Part shown: positions 1-10,600 of the stretch, in pieces
Numbering within the stretch: position 1 is the stretch's first letter
Layout: each line of letters begins with the position of its first letter
Origin: Brachyhypopomus gauderio
Taxonomy: Eukaryota; Chordata; Actinopteri; Gymnotiformes; Hypopomidae
Reading direction: 5' to 3'
Length of the DNA: 64,000 bases
Assembly: GCF_052324685.1 (NCBI RefSeq)
Contig: NC_135214.1
Coordinates: 30,298,206 to 30,362,205, forward strand
Translations under genes and position numbers: made by a program
The notes under the pieces: model-generated
Databases searched by the model: none
What the model was told of the DNA's origin: nothing
What the model saw: the letters and a program-made list of their open reading frames with translations, nothing else

Positions 1-1320
1 AACATGGCGGAACGCGGTGGTTCTGTTTCACAGCAGCATGTAAACTGAGTTTTACTATTAAAGTTTATACGAAGTTTATAATTAATTGCTAAATGGTCTG
101 TAGATATTGCAAATGTACACTGTATAATAACTACATTAAGCATGCTCACCAGCACAAGCTTTTTAAAATTTTAGTGAACTGGATGGAGAGAACATTGATG
201 TGTGGAAGAAATATGAGTATTTGCAATATCTGGTATGGCGACGGACGGGGGGTGGGGGGCAGCTGGTGTACGAGAGGTGATGCCAAATATAGTAAAATCC
301 ATAATAGTAAAAAATACTAAAATTAAAGCCAAATACCAAAATTAAAGCAATACTGAAAAGTGGCCACCCTATATACAACCAACTTTGTTCACTCACAGTT
401 TTTCAGTGTTCTGCAGGTACCACACACAAACACACATCACATGCATCTTGTGCTGTCCATATTTTATTAAGAAATGAACAATATTCATTGAACCATTGAA
501 CATAGAGATACTAAACATAATACATGTCAGACATGACATTCAGACACTGTCCGACTCAGAGATAAAAACAAAAAGATTTTAACTTGGAGGGGTGGGAGTA
601 AGAAGAGTAGTCCATTGAAACGCAGAGTGCGGATTAGTTTCCTTCTCACTTTAGACCCGCAGGGACGCTAGCGAATGATCCAGGAGGAGCGAGTAACTAG
701 TCGCTACTATTGTGAATGTAGCAAAACGGTGACAGAAGCTACAGCAGCGATTAAATTAAAAATAATTTAAAGGCTAGCTTTAAACACGCTCTTCCCTGTT
801 GACTTCTCTCACGGTAATGTCGCGCTGAAAAATATTGACCTGTCTTGTCAATATATGGAGCCAGATCCGTAAACGCGAGCCGCTTTCGCCATTCCAGATG
901 GCTCAGTCAAAACCATTACATCTTAATGAACCAATAAATAACATCAGCGGCAAAAATGAGTGTAAAAAATACCAGGGTTCATCATTTAGAACTACAAAAA
1001 AATCTTGTTTCTTATTTTACTATCTACCTATTTTTCATAAGAGTTTGTTTTACCGCAAAATATGAAAACTTCAAAACGGCGAATTTCGCCGCAAGGTGAC
1101 AGATTTTCATGCCTGCATCCAGTTCACTAAAATTTTAAAAAGCTCGCGCTGGTGAAGTGTGCTAAATATTAACTGCCATGCTTAATGTAGTTATTATACA
1201 GTGTACATTTGCAATATCTACAGACCATTTACCAATTAATTATAACCTTTGTATAAACTTTTATGGTAAAACTTAGTTTACATGCTACTGTGAAACAGAA
1301 CCACCGCATTCCGCCATGTT
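1..1320. mobile_element. TIR element, left end cut by window edge
   Basis: Bases 1-145 reappear as the reverse complement at 1176-1320 with only about ten differences, so the two form long terminal inverted repeats around roughly 1 kb of unique sequence. No transposase reading frame is visible inside, so it looks like a non-autonomous DNA transposon or MITE. The left repeat begins at the first base of the window, so the true end and target-site duplication cannot be checked. Superfamily is not assigned. The short ORFs crossing the right repeat are not supported as genes. Confidence 0.75.
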
Positions 1321-1733
1321 TGAAAACGCTGGGAAGCTGGTGGTGTGGGCGTGGCTTGGTCCCAGAGCTCTGTGTCAGTCCGGAATCAGTGACCAATGGA
1401 GATTGCAGAGGAACGCCTTCATCTAAGACCCTCCCTCACGTGAAATGTGTTCCAAAAGTCAGAAGCAAAAAACGAAGCAGAAGCAAAGAGAGATTCCAGA
1501 AGCAAAAGACCTTACTGGGAAAATCCAAAAAAACAAAAACAATGGAACCAAAAACTTGTAAAAATGCAAACGAAAATAAGTTTCAAATAACCAATTATAT
1601 AAAAAATATATACTTTTGATATATTTTTTTCTGTTTTGCATTCATAACATATACTTTCTGCTCTTGGATTTACTTTTGCTTTTGTGGAACTATTGAAACA
1701 AAAATCACTCCATAGAGTTTCGGCTCAATCGCG

Positions 1734-2460
1734 TGTCGTGCATCGTATAGTTTACACAGGTAAACGAGGAGCGATTCACACCTCACGACCAACTCCCGAT
1801 CAGAAATCGCAGCGTCGCAAGAATATCAAACATGTTTGAAATTCAAATCGCTCCTCGTGAGAGTATCGCACTGTTGAAGCAGCTCCACAAGCCGACTCTC
1901 CGCAACCTCTCACACTGCGCATGCGCGAACGGCAGAAGAGGACGTAAAATCCTCTGTGTGTGCGTGCGCGCATGTGCGAGTGAATTTCTTTTTTTATGAA
2001 ATCATTGAAATATTGTTTGATTAGCAAGCAATAATTGCTAGTTGCAAATATACATCATAAAACACAAGTTAATGGTACTTTTTCAGTGAATGAGGCGAAA
2101 ACCCGCATCTGCCCAGCCATTTCTTTGGCCATGCACGTCGCCTTTTTTAAAGTGTTTCTAGACACAGAATGGCACAAATTGCAAAGGCAGCGTGTTTTTT
2201 TTGTGTGGAAATTTCAGGTGAGCGTCTCTCCACTTCCAGGCTCTTATACTTTTTCTTCTCCCGTTTTTATGATGCAGTTCCGGATGCAAGAGTCCGATAT
2301 GTGGTGTAAGGACGTATAAGCAGTCAGGTCGCATGAGAGCATCGGGTTGTATAGTGTGAGTATATGAGTGAACTTTTAAACCCTGCGATTTAGTCGTACA
2401 GTTTGAGCTGGAGCTGAGTACACGATTTAAAATATCGTACAGTGTACGCCCAGCTTTAGG
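1734..2460. mobile_element. possible MITE-like segment
   Basis: The left part contains an imperfect hairpin: CGAGGAGCGATT near 1768 and AATCGCTCCTCG near 1846. The right part ends in GTACAGTGTACGCCCAGC, which resembles a transposon terminus and is loosely related (inverted) to the CATCGTATAGTTTACACAGG stretch near 1742. No clear target-site duplication or coding potential is seen. This is an inference from pattern only and could be unrelated single-copy sequence. Confidence 0.3.
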
Positions 2461-2871
2461 GAATTCACCGTGAGGTGTAGTCGCTACAGTATCTCCTGAC
2501 AGTTTGTGTAGCTCAGCGTATTATTTGTACATTTATTTGTAAACGTAATACAAGCGAACTGTTCAGTCAGACAGCTACTTGTTGTGAAACGAAATACCAT
2601 TACAATTTCAAGCATTTTAAAGTAGGCTACGTTATTCAAAATTCCAGCACTTTTCAAATGTGGAACACAAAGCAACATTAAAATTCGTCAGGTAAATGTT
2701 CACCTGTTTTGAGGGGTATTTCTTTATACTACCACATATCGTTATGGGAGGACACCGCAAAAAATGACTTGTAAAACGTGCTCGCGCTCACACAGGGTCG
2801 CGCGCAGCGTGCAGAGTCGAGCGCTACGGTCAGACGCAAAGTAGAACTGAGCCAAGAACAAAGAAAAATAT

Positions 2872-3106
2872 ATATATTTTTACTAGGGAAAATAAAAATA
2901 GTAACGCACAGTTACTTGGATAGGTAATTTTAATCTGATTACTGGACTGGAAATAGTAGCGCGTTATATTACTCATTACCGAAAAAAGTGGTAAGATTGC
3001 ACCCCCCCTAATAAGGAGCCATTTGGGAGCTGAAAGAGCTGACTCTTTATGAGGAGCTGAGCCAAAAGAACCGGCTCCCTAAAAAGAGCCGAAATTCCCA
3101 TCACTA
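2872..3106. mobile_element. hAT-like transposon remnants
   Basis: The segment ends in GAGCCGAAATTCCCATCACTA, whose reverse complement (TAGTGATGGGAATTTCGGCT) resembles a recurrent hAT-type terminal sequence in vertebrate genomes. Just upstream, 2890-2990 carries the TAACGC..GTTACT / TAATCTGATTAC pattern also common in fish hAT ends. No matching left end was found nearby, so these look like fragments. The right end abuts the foldback element that starts at 3107. Confidence 0.45.
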
Positions 3107-3253
3107 CTCTGAATGCCATTGTCCAATCAGCGTTGTTTTTTTTTTTCTAAAGTGTAGGAGCTGCAATGGAACGTCTATGGGTTCCGGGAGGGCTTGCACT
3201 TACGTGCTTGCGTCAGACGTAACCTAGGGAAAATAACGGCAGCTAGCGATCTG

Positions 3254-3935
3254 CTCAATATGGCCAGCGTTCCTTCACCTCAGAACAACAGAAGTGGCCT
3301 CTGACAAAAACCTCATGGGGGGCAATTGTTGTGATGACATCCAAGGTGACCATTTCAGTGGGTAAATAAAAAACAGTGACAACCAATGAAAATATAATCA
3401 TAAATATATATTTCTCTTTACATTATAGACTGTACAGTATTTGTGTACAGATATATCTTGTAAATATCATCTTGGTTAAAGCTCTACAATGACTGAACAA
3501 TTAACTGTGGTCAACAAAAATTGTCATCTCTCAATTTGCCCTCACAAACAACTTTAAACATGCTGAGATGCCAGATTTACCATTAATAAAAAAAAATGAA
3601 TCTTTCCCACTCACAATAATTTCTGTATTCCTCAGACAGCATTTTATTTTAGGTGTTGCATTTTAGAATATAAATGGGCAACAGCATTAGGGATGGAAGA
3701 GAATGCAGGGAAAGCAGAACAGGGCGCTAGATACTTCACAGCCTGCTAGCCATGTTTTCCGTCCATACCAGTTTTCCACACTTTGTAGACACTTGTTTGA
3801 TGTTTAAATTTGGTCTCGGTGACCCTAATTCCTTAGTTGCTAGTTTATGTGGATCATTACAACAACAGAATGGCACTTCTCATAATGAAACGATTGAGTT
3901 GTTCTGAGGTGAAGGAACGCTGGCCATTTTGAGTA
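3254..3935. mobile_element. insertion nested in the foldback left arm
   Basis: It interrupts the left arm exactly where the right arm is continuous. Its own ends are inverted repeats of about 33 bp: TGGCCAGCGTTCCTTCACCT near 3261 against AGGTGAAGGAACGCTGGCCA near 3907-3926. It has no coding potential and is probably a MITE that arrived after the foldback formed. Confidence 0.65.
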
Positions 3936-5082
3936 TGGACGTTTTTCTGTATCAATATTCAAATGAAAATGTAATACGTATTTGCATTTACATGTTCCAC
4001 TCATACAAGCAACTTTGAGCTCAAAATTCAAATTCAAATGCAATAATTCCATTTACATTTGTAATTTGATAGACGTCTATTCATATTTCATTTACACATA
4101 CATTTTGATGCTTTATTTGTGTCTTTATTGAAATGAAAATGTATTTCCCGATTTGAATTATCAAGTTCATGTGATCATGCAAAGGTATTCAAACGTTAAT
4201 GGAGAAATAGCGCCTCTCCTGTTTGCACTAACATTACGATACCAACAGCGCTCAAACTGTGTCAAAATGCATTTTGAAAGTGCAATCCGAGCAGATTGCA
4301 TTTTCCTTTCCATGGTCTTCCACTATAGTCAAATTATAGTCAAATTAGATTCCACAGCTTCACTTTATTCAGCCAATCAGGTTCCACAGCTTTCCACCTC
4401 GGGCAGCCAATCAGGACTGGACTACAGCACGCTCAGCAGTACAGGCGAGTTTTTTTTAGACATGGTCGCAGAAGCACTCATTAGATTCATTCAAAGGGTA
4501 GCAGACGAGTCCTTATGGTGAATTTACACTATATTAGTGTGAAATGTTAATCGATCAAGTGGCAGACATCTCTGCCTTATCTGGCGCTGATGTGATTGTT
4601 ATTGCCAAATTGAGCGCTGTGGCAGAGCAACCTCAAACTACGGCGGTAGAACGGCCGACCTCCGTGAAGCGTCTCGTGTGATCAGAAACAGAAAACCATT
4701 TTTGCTCGTCAATGCTGGTTTATTTAAATAAACATTTGTGCTGTCGTATTTTTAAAGTTATAAAGCGGTAATGCCTCGATGAGTGATGTTATCCAGAATC
4801 CCCCAGCGTCCCTGTTTAGTGTGGTTAATGCCACAGACGCAGCATGATTTACCTGAACCCGCAGGTAATCCTCTACCAAGCCTTGATCTGTAACGTACTT
4901 GTAATCATGACGCGAGCAGAAATTTTAGAAGCAAGCAACAAACTGAAACGCGCGCTGAAAACAAGGAAGTGAGCGCACTTAACAGCGCTCGGTTTTCTTG
5001 ATTTTGCGTGCTCAGTGTGTCTGACTTGCTTGATTTAATCTTATCTTTGCGCTCTCATATTAAAGGCCGTAATCTCACTTTA

Positions 5083-5350
5083 TACTACACCTTGTGGGTT
5101 CATAGATTGTCCTTGTTTGAGTCGAGTGGTCCTTATGTTTTCATGCCTTGGTAAATCCGTAGTATAAGCTTCCGTTGTCTACGTTTCATGCCTTTCCCTA
5201 GTCTCAGACTATACCTTTGGGGTTCATAGATTGTGTTTGTTTAATCGAGTGTTCAGTGTACGTTTTTATTCTTTGGTCTGTCTTTCGTACGAGTTATTTT
5301 CCTCTACGTTATAGTTTGCCTCGGTCTCAGACTACACCTTAGGGATCATA
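5083..5350. repeat. degenerate ~122 bp tandem repeat
   Basis: The motif CTACACCTT..GGTTCATAGATTGT starts near 5089, recurs near 5211 and a partial third copy begins near 5333, giving a spacing of about 122 bp with many substitutions. It lies in the loop of the foldback and its last copy touches the right arm. Confidence 0.55.
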
Positions 5351-6243
5351 AATCAAGACCAAAAACTCGCCTGTACTGCTGAGCGTGCTTTAGTCCCATC
5401 CTGATTGGCTCGCTGAGGTGGAAAGGGGAACCTGATTGGCTGAATAAAGTGGAGGGCTGTGGAATCTGATTGGAAGGCTGATGGGATCTAATTTGACTAT
5501 AGTGGAAGACCATGGAAATGAAAATGCAATCTGCTCGGATTGCACTTTCAAAATGCATTTTGACACAGTTTGAGCGCTGTTGGTATCGTAATGTTATTGC
5601 AAACAGGGGTGGCGCTATTTCTCCATTAACGTTTGAATATTGACATCTTTTTAGCGTGGTGGTGAGGTTGAAAATTACGTTTCAAACGTGTTATCACAAA
5701 ATGCAAAGCATATGAAGCGAATAGCATTTTAGTTATAATTTTGATACAACCTTTGCATGATCACATGAACTTGATAATTCAAATCAGGAAATACAATTTC
5801 ATTTCAATAAAGACACAAATAAAGCATCAAAATGTATGTGTAAATGAAATATGAATAGACGTCTATCACATTACAAATGTAAATTGAATTATTGTATTTG
5901 AATTTGAATGTTGAGCTCAAAGTTGCTTGTAAGAGTGGAACATGTAAATGTAAATGCGTATTACATTTTCATTTGAATATTGACACAGAATAACTTCCAT
6001 AGTTGAGCAGATCGCTAGCTGTCGTTATTTTCCCTAGGTTACGTCTGACGCAAGCACGTAAGTGCGAGCCCTCCCGGAACCCATAGACATTGCATTGCAG
6101 CGCCTACACTTTAGAAAAAAAAAACATTAACATGAGAGTCTACGAGAGCAGTCGGGGCGATTTTCAGTTAGACTAAAATCGCCCAAAAGGGGCGGTACTA
6201 CAGGGAATGCACCTCAGCGCTGATTGGACAATGGCATTCAGAG

Positions 6244-7114
6244 GCAAGATAAACTGTCCAGAACAGGCATAGCTAGTTAAATACCGTGATAGAATGTGTG
6301 AGAAAATACTTCCTTTTCATCCTTTCGTGGTGCATCGCCCAATCGCCCCAATTAACAAACCTCCCATGCTGTTAACTATGGTAAAACAAATAACTAGCTA
6401 ACTTAGCTAGCTACATGCTAGCTAACTAACTAACCATGGATACAATGATAACGACGATATGATAATGATAACGATATATATATATATATATATATATGAG
6501 CCATGATAAAAACTACATAACAAACACCACAAACCGAATCACAAACACCATCCACCTACTGCCATCAACCAACAATGGGACCATTAAAAAATCCCGACAC
6601 ACCCCCACAAACTCCTCATACTCTGACAAGGGGGTGGGTGGTGGGGGTATATAACAAGTGGAGATGGGCAAGCAGGTGAAATAAGTGAAGGGGAGACTGA
6701 GTGGAAGAGAAAAACTACAAAAATATCTAAGGTCAATATTTTTTTTTTACTATGGAATATTTAACACATACAAATATAAATACATAAAAAAACAAGGAAA
6801 AACTGGACCCTGGACAACATTAAAGCAAAGAACATAAAACAAACACACTTTACGCTAAAAACAAAAAAAAAACAAACACTAGAAAACAATATCTCTCTCA
6901 ATCTAAGAAAACAAAAACACTATCTTCCTCTACCTACTCTAATACTCTAATAATCAAAATATACAAAAGGTTGGTGTCCGCCTTACCTAATGTGTCTAAA
7001 CAAAGTAAGGCCTATGTAGGAGCGTGCTCATCCTTACCTGTCCAGCCCCAAAACCAACAAAACAACTTATTTCCAAAAGAACCGTTATGCCTAAATTCCA
7101 AAACTCATTTTGAT

Positions 7115-7158
<44 letters not shown>

Positions 7159-7554
7159 TTCTCTCCCTGCCCGCTAGTGGTGTCCGTTTAAAAAGGCAAA
7201 GCTCCAACCACAGGCTTCATCCTGTAAAACACAGCCTACTCAACAGACCCATGATGTGCTTTTTTGTTCTCTCTGGAAATTACATTTTAAGATATAAGTT
7301 TTGCATTATATTAACAGAAAATTTATAACATGGTGACAAAAAAAAAGAAAGAATTTTATGTACTTTATTTTGAATTTGTTTTCCACACTGTTACTGTAGC
7401 TGATAATTATGCATCAGTAAACTGATAACTCTACACAATACTATAGCTAGCTGTCTTCACTAAAGTCACTTTGAGTTATTGGCTAATTGAGATAAAATAT
7501 GAGGAGATGAAGATTACTGTGTTTCCTTGACTCAAATATCATTGTTTTTTTCAG
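6244..7554. other. AT-rich interval upstream of slc16a4
   Basis: No exon is recognised. It contains a (TA)n run at 6474-6497, A-rich stretches around 6780-6920 and a (CT)n run at 7119-7155. A non-coding first exon of slc16a4 could lie here or in the repeats to the left, because the first coding exon starts at a splice acceptor, but no promoter could be pinned down. Confidence 0.5.
7119..7155. repeat. (CT)n microsatellite
   Basis: Uninterrupted CT dinucleotide run about 450 bp upstream of the first coding exon of slc16a4. Confidence 0.9.
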
Positions 7555-7606
7555 TGAAGGCAATGCAGCCAAATTTACCCTGTATGAACAGAAGGTCAAA
7601 GCTTCC

Positions 7607-7687
7607 ATGAAAGAGGAGAAGCAGACATGTTACGTGAACCCGCCGGATGGAGGATGGGGCTGGATGGTGGTTCTGCACTGCTTCCTG
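7607..7687 (+). CDS. slc16a4: slc16a4 coding exon 1
   Basis: Encodes residues 1-27 including the DGGWGW motif. The transcribed exon likely begins at 7555 after a T-rich tract and CAG. The donor GTATGT follows at 7688; phase 0. Confidence 0.9.
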
Positions 7688-10600
7688 GTATGTCTTCAGC
7701 AGCAGAAATACTGGAGTATTCTTTTAATTCATTTAACTTCCAGCTGTCTCCAACTCAGTCTGTCTTAGTCTGAGTTGTATTGTTACATTTGTTTGTTTGT
7801 TTGTGTGTGTGTGTGTTTTGCCGTTTGCTGATTACTAGGTGAATGTGCTTGTAATGGGAACTCTGAAGAGCTTCGGGATCTTCTTCGTGGCATTGCAGGA
7901 TGAATTTGGCGGCTCGTCGGAGAGCATTAGCTGGATAGGCTCCATCATGTCCAGCCTCAGGCTTTCAGGAGGTAAGCTTGTTATCCTCAGAGCAACTATC
8001 CCTTACCCAAGGCCAAAACATTCCATCCCATTTCTCACCTGCTGATCGAGTCCAGGTAATCAGACAAATAAACACAAGGGCATCGAGGTCTTGTAAAGCA
8101 GACACACATTCTGTCATGTAATTAACTTTAAAGATACATCCCTGACACGGCTTAAACAGTGCAACAGTGATTAAGTTGCTAGTAGCCTGGATCTTTAGCA
8201 TACATGTCATGTTTATTTCTTCACTCCGAATCCCAAGGGGCTTGGTCACCTAAAACTGCGCTGTCCCTGTATGATCAGGTCCTCTGGCTTCTGTGGCCTG
8301 TGCGAAACTTGGGAACAGAGTCACCTCCATCATGGGAGCCATCCTTGTCAGTGCTGGCTTTCTTACAAGTATCTTTGCCACCAGTGTGATGTACCTGTAT
8401 GTCACCATGGGACTGGTTGTAGGTGAGTCTTGCATATAACACCACATATGCACTCCTGCATAGAAATGGAAGACAATATGTGCTGACTTCTGCACAATTG
8501 AATCTTGGTGAATAACACATGGATTTGAAGCTGTGTTTACAAAAGACAAGATAATATATAGAGGCAGTTATTAATAGATGCACGAATGAATGAATGTAAT
8601 AAATGCTCGTTTATGCTCGTTATATGTTTCAAAGGCATATATTTCTTGTTAAATAGCACAACTGCCTGATGTTTTCCTCTGGCATTTTGGATAAATCTTC
8701 CCAGGTCTTGGCTTTGCATTCCTGTACCAAGCCACATCAGTTGTAACTGCAACTTATTTCCAAAAGAGGTTAGCAACAGCGTACTCTATTGGCCGCTCTG
8801 GGATGGGCTTGACGTTCGCTCTGGCCCCCTTTACCCAGCTTCTCCTGGACCAGTATGCATGGCAAGGTAAGTGAGATTCATCTGGACGGAAGGTTTTCAT
8901 TATGTTGTGCCAAATAACTTCAGAGTTCTTTTCTCCATATTTATGAATACCAAATGTATTTTGGTTTCCATCATGTATACAACAATTCCATAAATATTTA
9001 CTAATAGGGAAACGTCCTGCACTAGAGAAAAATTATTGCCAGTTGTCATTAATGATAGTATTGAACTCTGTTTCCTTGTCCAGGAGCTTTGCTGATTTTA
9101 GGTGGTCTGATGCTGAACCTGGTGGCCTCTGGAATGCTGCTGAGGCCCATCCATGTGCGACCTGCTGTGTCCTCTCCCCCATCATCCTCCAGCCTCCACA
9201 AACATCTGAGCAGTTCTTTGAGGAGAACAGAGAAGGAGCCTCTTCAAAATGGCCTTAATGGGACGACGGCCATATCTAACGGCATTGCCAAGACGGACTC
9301 CTCTCCTTCCTTTCATGGTGATATGCTGTTGGAGAACCCATCCCTTGGTCAGAGGAACATCCAAGGAGCAGAACAAATGAGCCCACTGCAGAATGTGAAC
9401 GGGATGGACAATGGCATAGCCAAGGTTCTGCCAGAAAGAAACAGTAGTTCAGCCGTAGATTCATCAATACTTGAAAAGGTCCCACCAAAAAAAACCAAAG
9501 TCTTAGACTTTTCGCTCCTGAAGAATCCTTTCTTTTGTATCTATACCTGGTCATTGGTCTTCAGTCAGCTAGCCTATTTCATCCCATACTTCCACCTATC
9601 AGCAAGAGCCAGGACTTTGGGTATTGATCCCATGGATGCATCCTTCATCATATCCGTGGCAGGTGAGCCTCAGGAAATTGTAAATCTATCATAGCTTTGA
9701 CTGTGCCTATAACTTTAGAATCTTGTTTTTCCACAACATTTTCACTGCATGAATGTTCAGTGAGAGAATGTTAGTTAGACAGATGTTTTGTTAAAAACTA
9801 CTTTCTGGGTAAGTCAACATCATGCTCTTTGGTAAATGATCACTCAAGAGGTTGAATAATTAGTTTTCTTCAAACTTTTGCAGTTCCAATTCACAATCCC
9901 TGTTCTTATGAGTGTACAGATAGACCTCATAACACAAGTTGAAGTCCGTGAGACCCAAATATCACTTCATAGTTTTATGAGACCTATGAAATTACAAAAT
10001 AAAAAGGAAACAATGAAAGGTCCGTGCAGCAGTAGCAGTGGAAAGTAAGGGATCAACACATATCTCTGGCCATGCACATGCTTGTCTTTTGAGTTGTAGG
10101 AAGAGACATGTGGTATGACGCACAGCATATTCTGATAACGACGCCATGACAGGAACCACAAGGGGTGATTTTAAAAGTAGATGCAAAAGAAATTCTGTCA
10201 GCTCCTGCACATTAATTATGTGTGAGCTGCTCAAAATCTGCAGGCTTATGTAATGAATGTTCTTACATAAAAGCTGAACTTTACCCCAGTAGCCAGAGCC
10301 GTCGAGTTCAGAAGCATCCTATTGATGAGCCTTCACCATACAACAAACTAGAAACAATTATACTTTCCTCTCAACATCTATAGCTACAACCATATTGTAG
10401 GGTACAATGCAAAATTATAAAGTTCCTGTGCATTTCAAGCAGATCGTTTAAATCATATTAATGTGCATTAATAGTATCACAAATGTGGTTCAGTATATCT
10501 AATGCTACAATATTTTGCTGGGATTTTCAAATTTTGACATTTTGCCAATCAAATGCTACATCCTTGTTTAACTTCAGGGGTTCAGAGTCTACAAAATGAG

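Larger units (their letters stand above)
3107..6243. mobile_element. large foldback (inverted-repeat) element
   Basis: The outer ends are exact inverted copies (CTCTGAATGCCATTGTCCAA at 3107 against its complement ending at 6243). The left arm, 3107-4454, pairs with the right arm, 5361-6243, over most of its length; the 906 bp between them is the loop. Differences between arms are discrete: a ~680 bp insertion in the left arm (about 3254-3935), a ~110 bp block present only in the right arm (about 5638-5747), and a ~85 bp block near 6150-6235 only in the right arm. The similar short peptides that can be translated from both arms on opposite strands are a by-product of the inversion, not evidence of a gene. 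No transposase is recognisable. The left flank is another transposon end, so a target duplication is not visible. Confidence 0.8.

Noticed and set aside
1263..1619. 118-codon frame starting in the right TIR of the first element
   Set aside because: It begins inside a transposon terminus and continues into low-complexity Lys-rich sequence; chance frame.
4153..4521. 122-codon frame and the similar minus-strand frame at 5346-5558, sharing MHFESAIRADCIF
   Set aside because: The similarity comes from the inverted arms of the foldback element. No known protein family, and both frames are short and non-homologous outside the arms.
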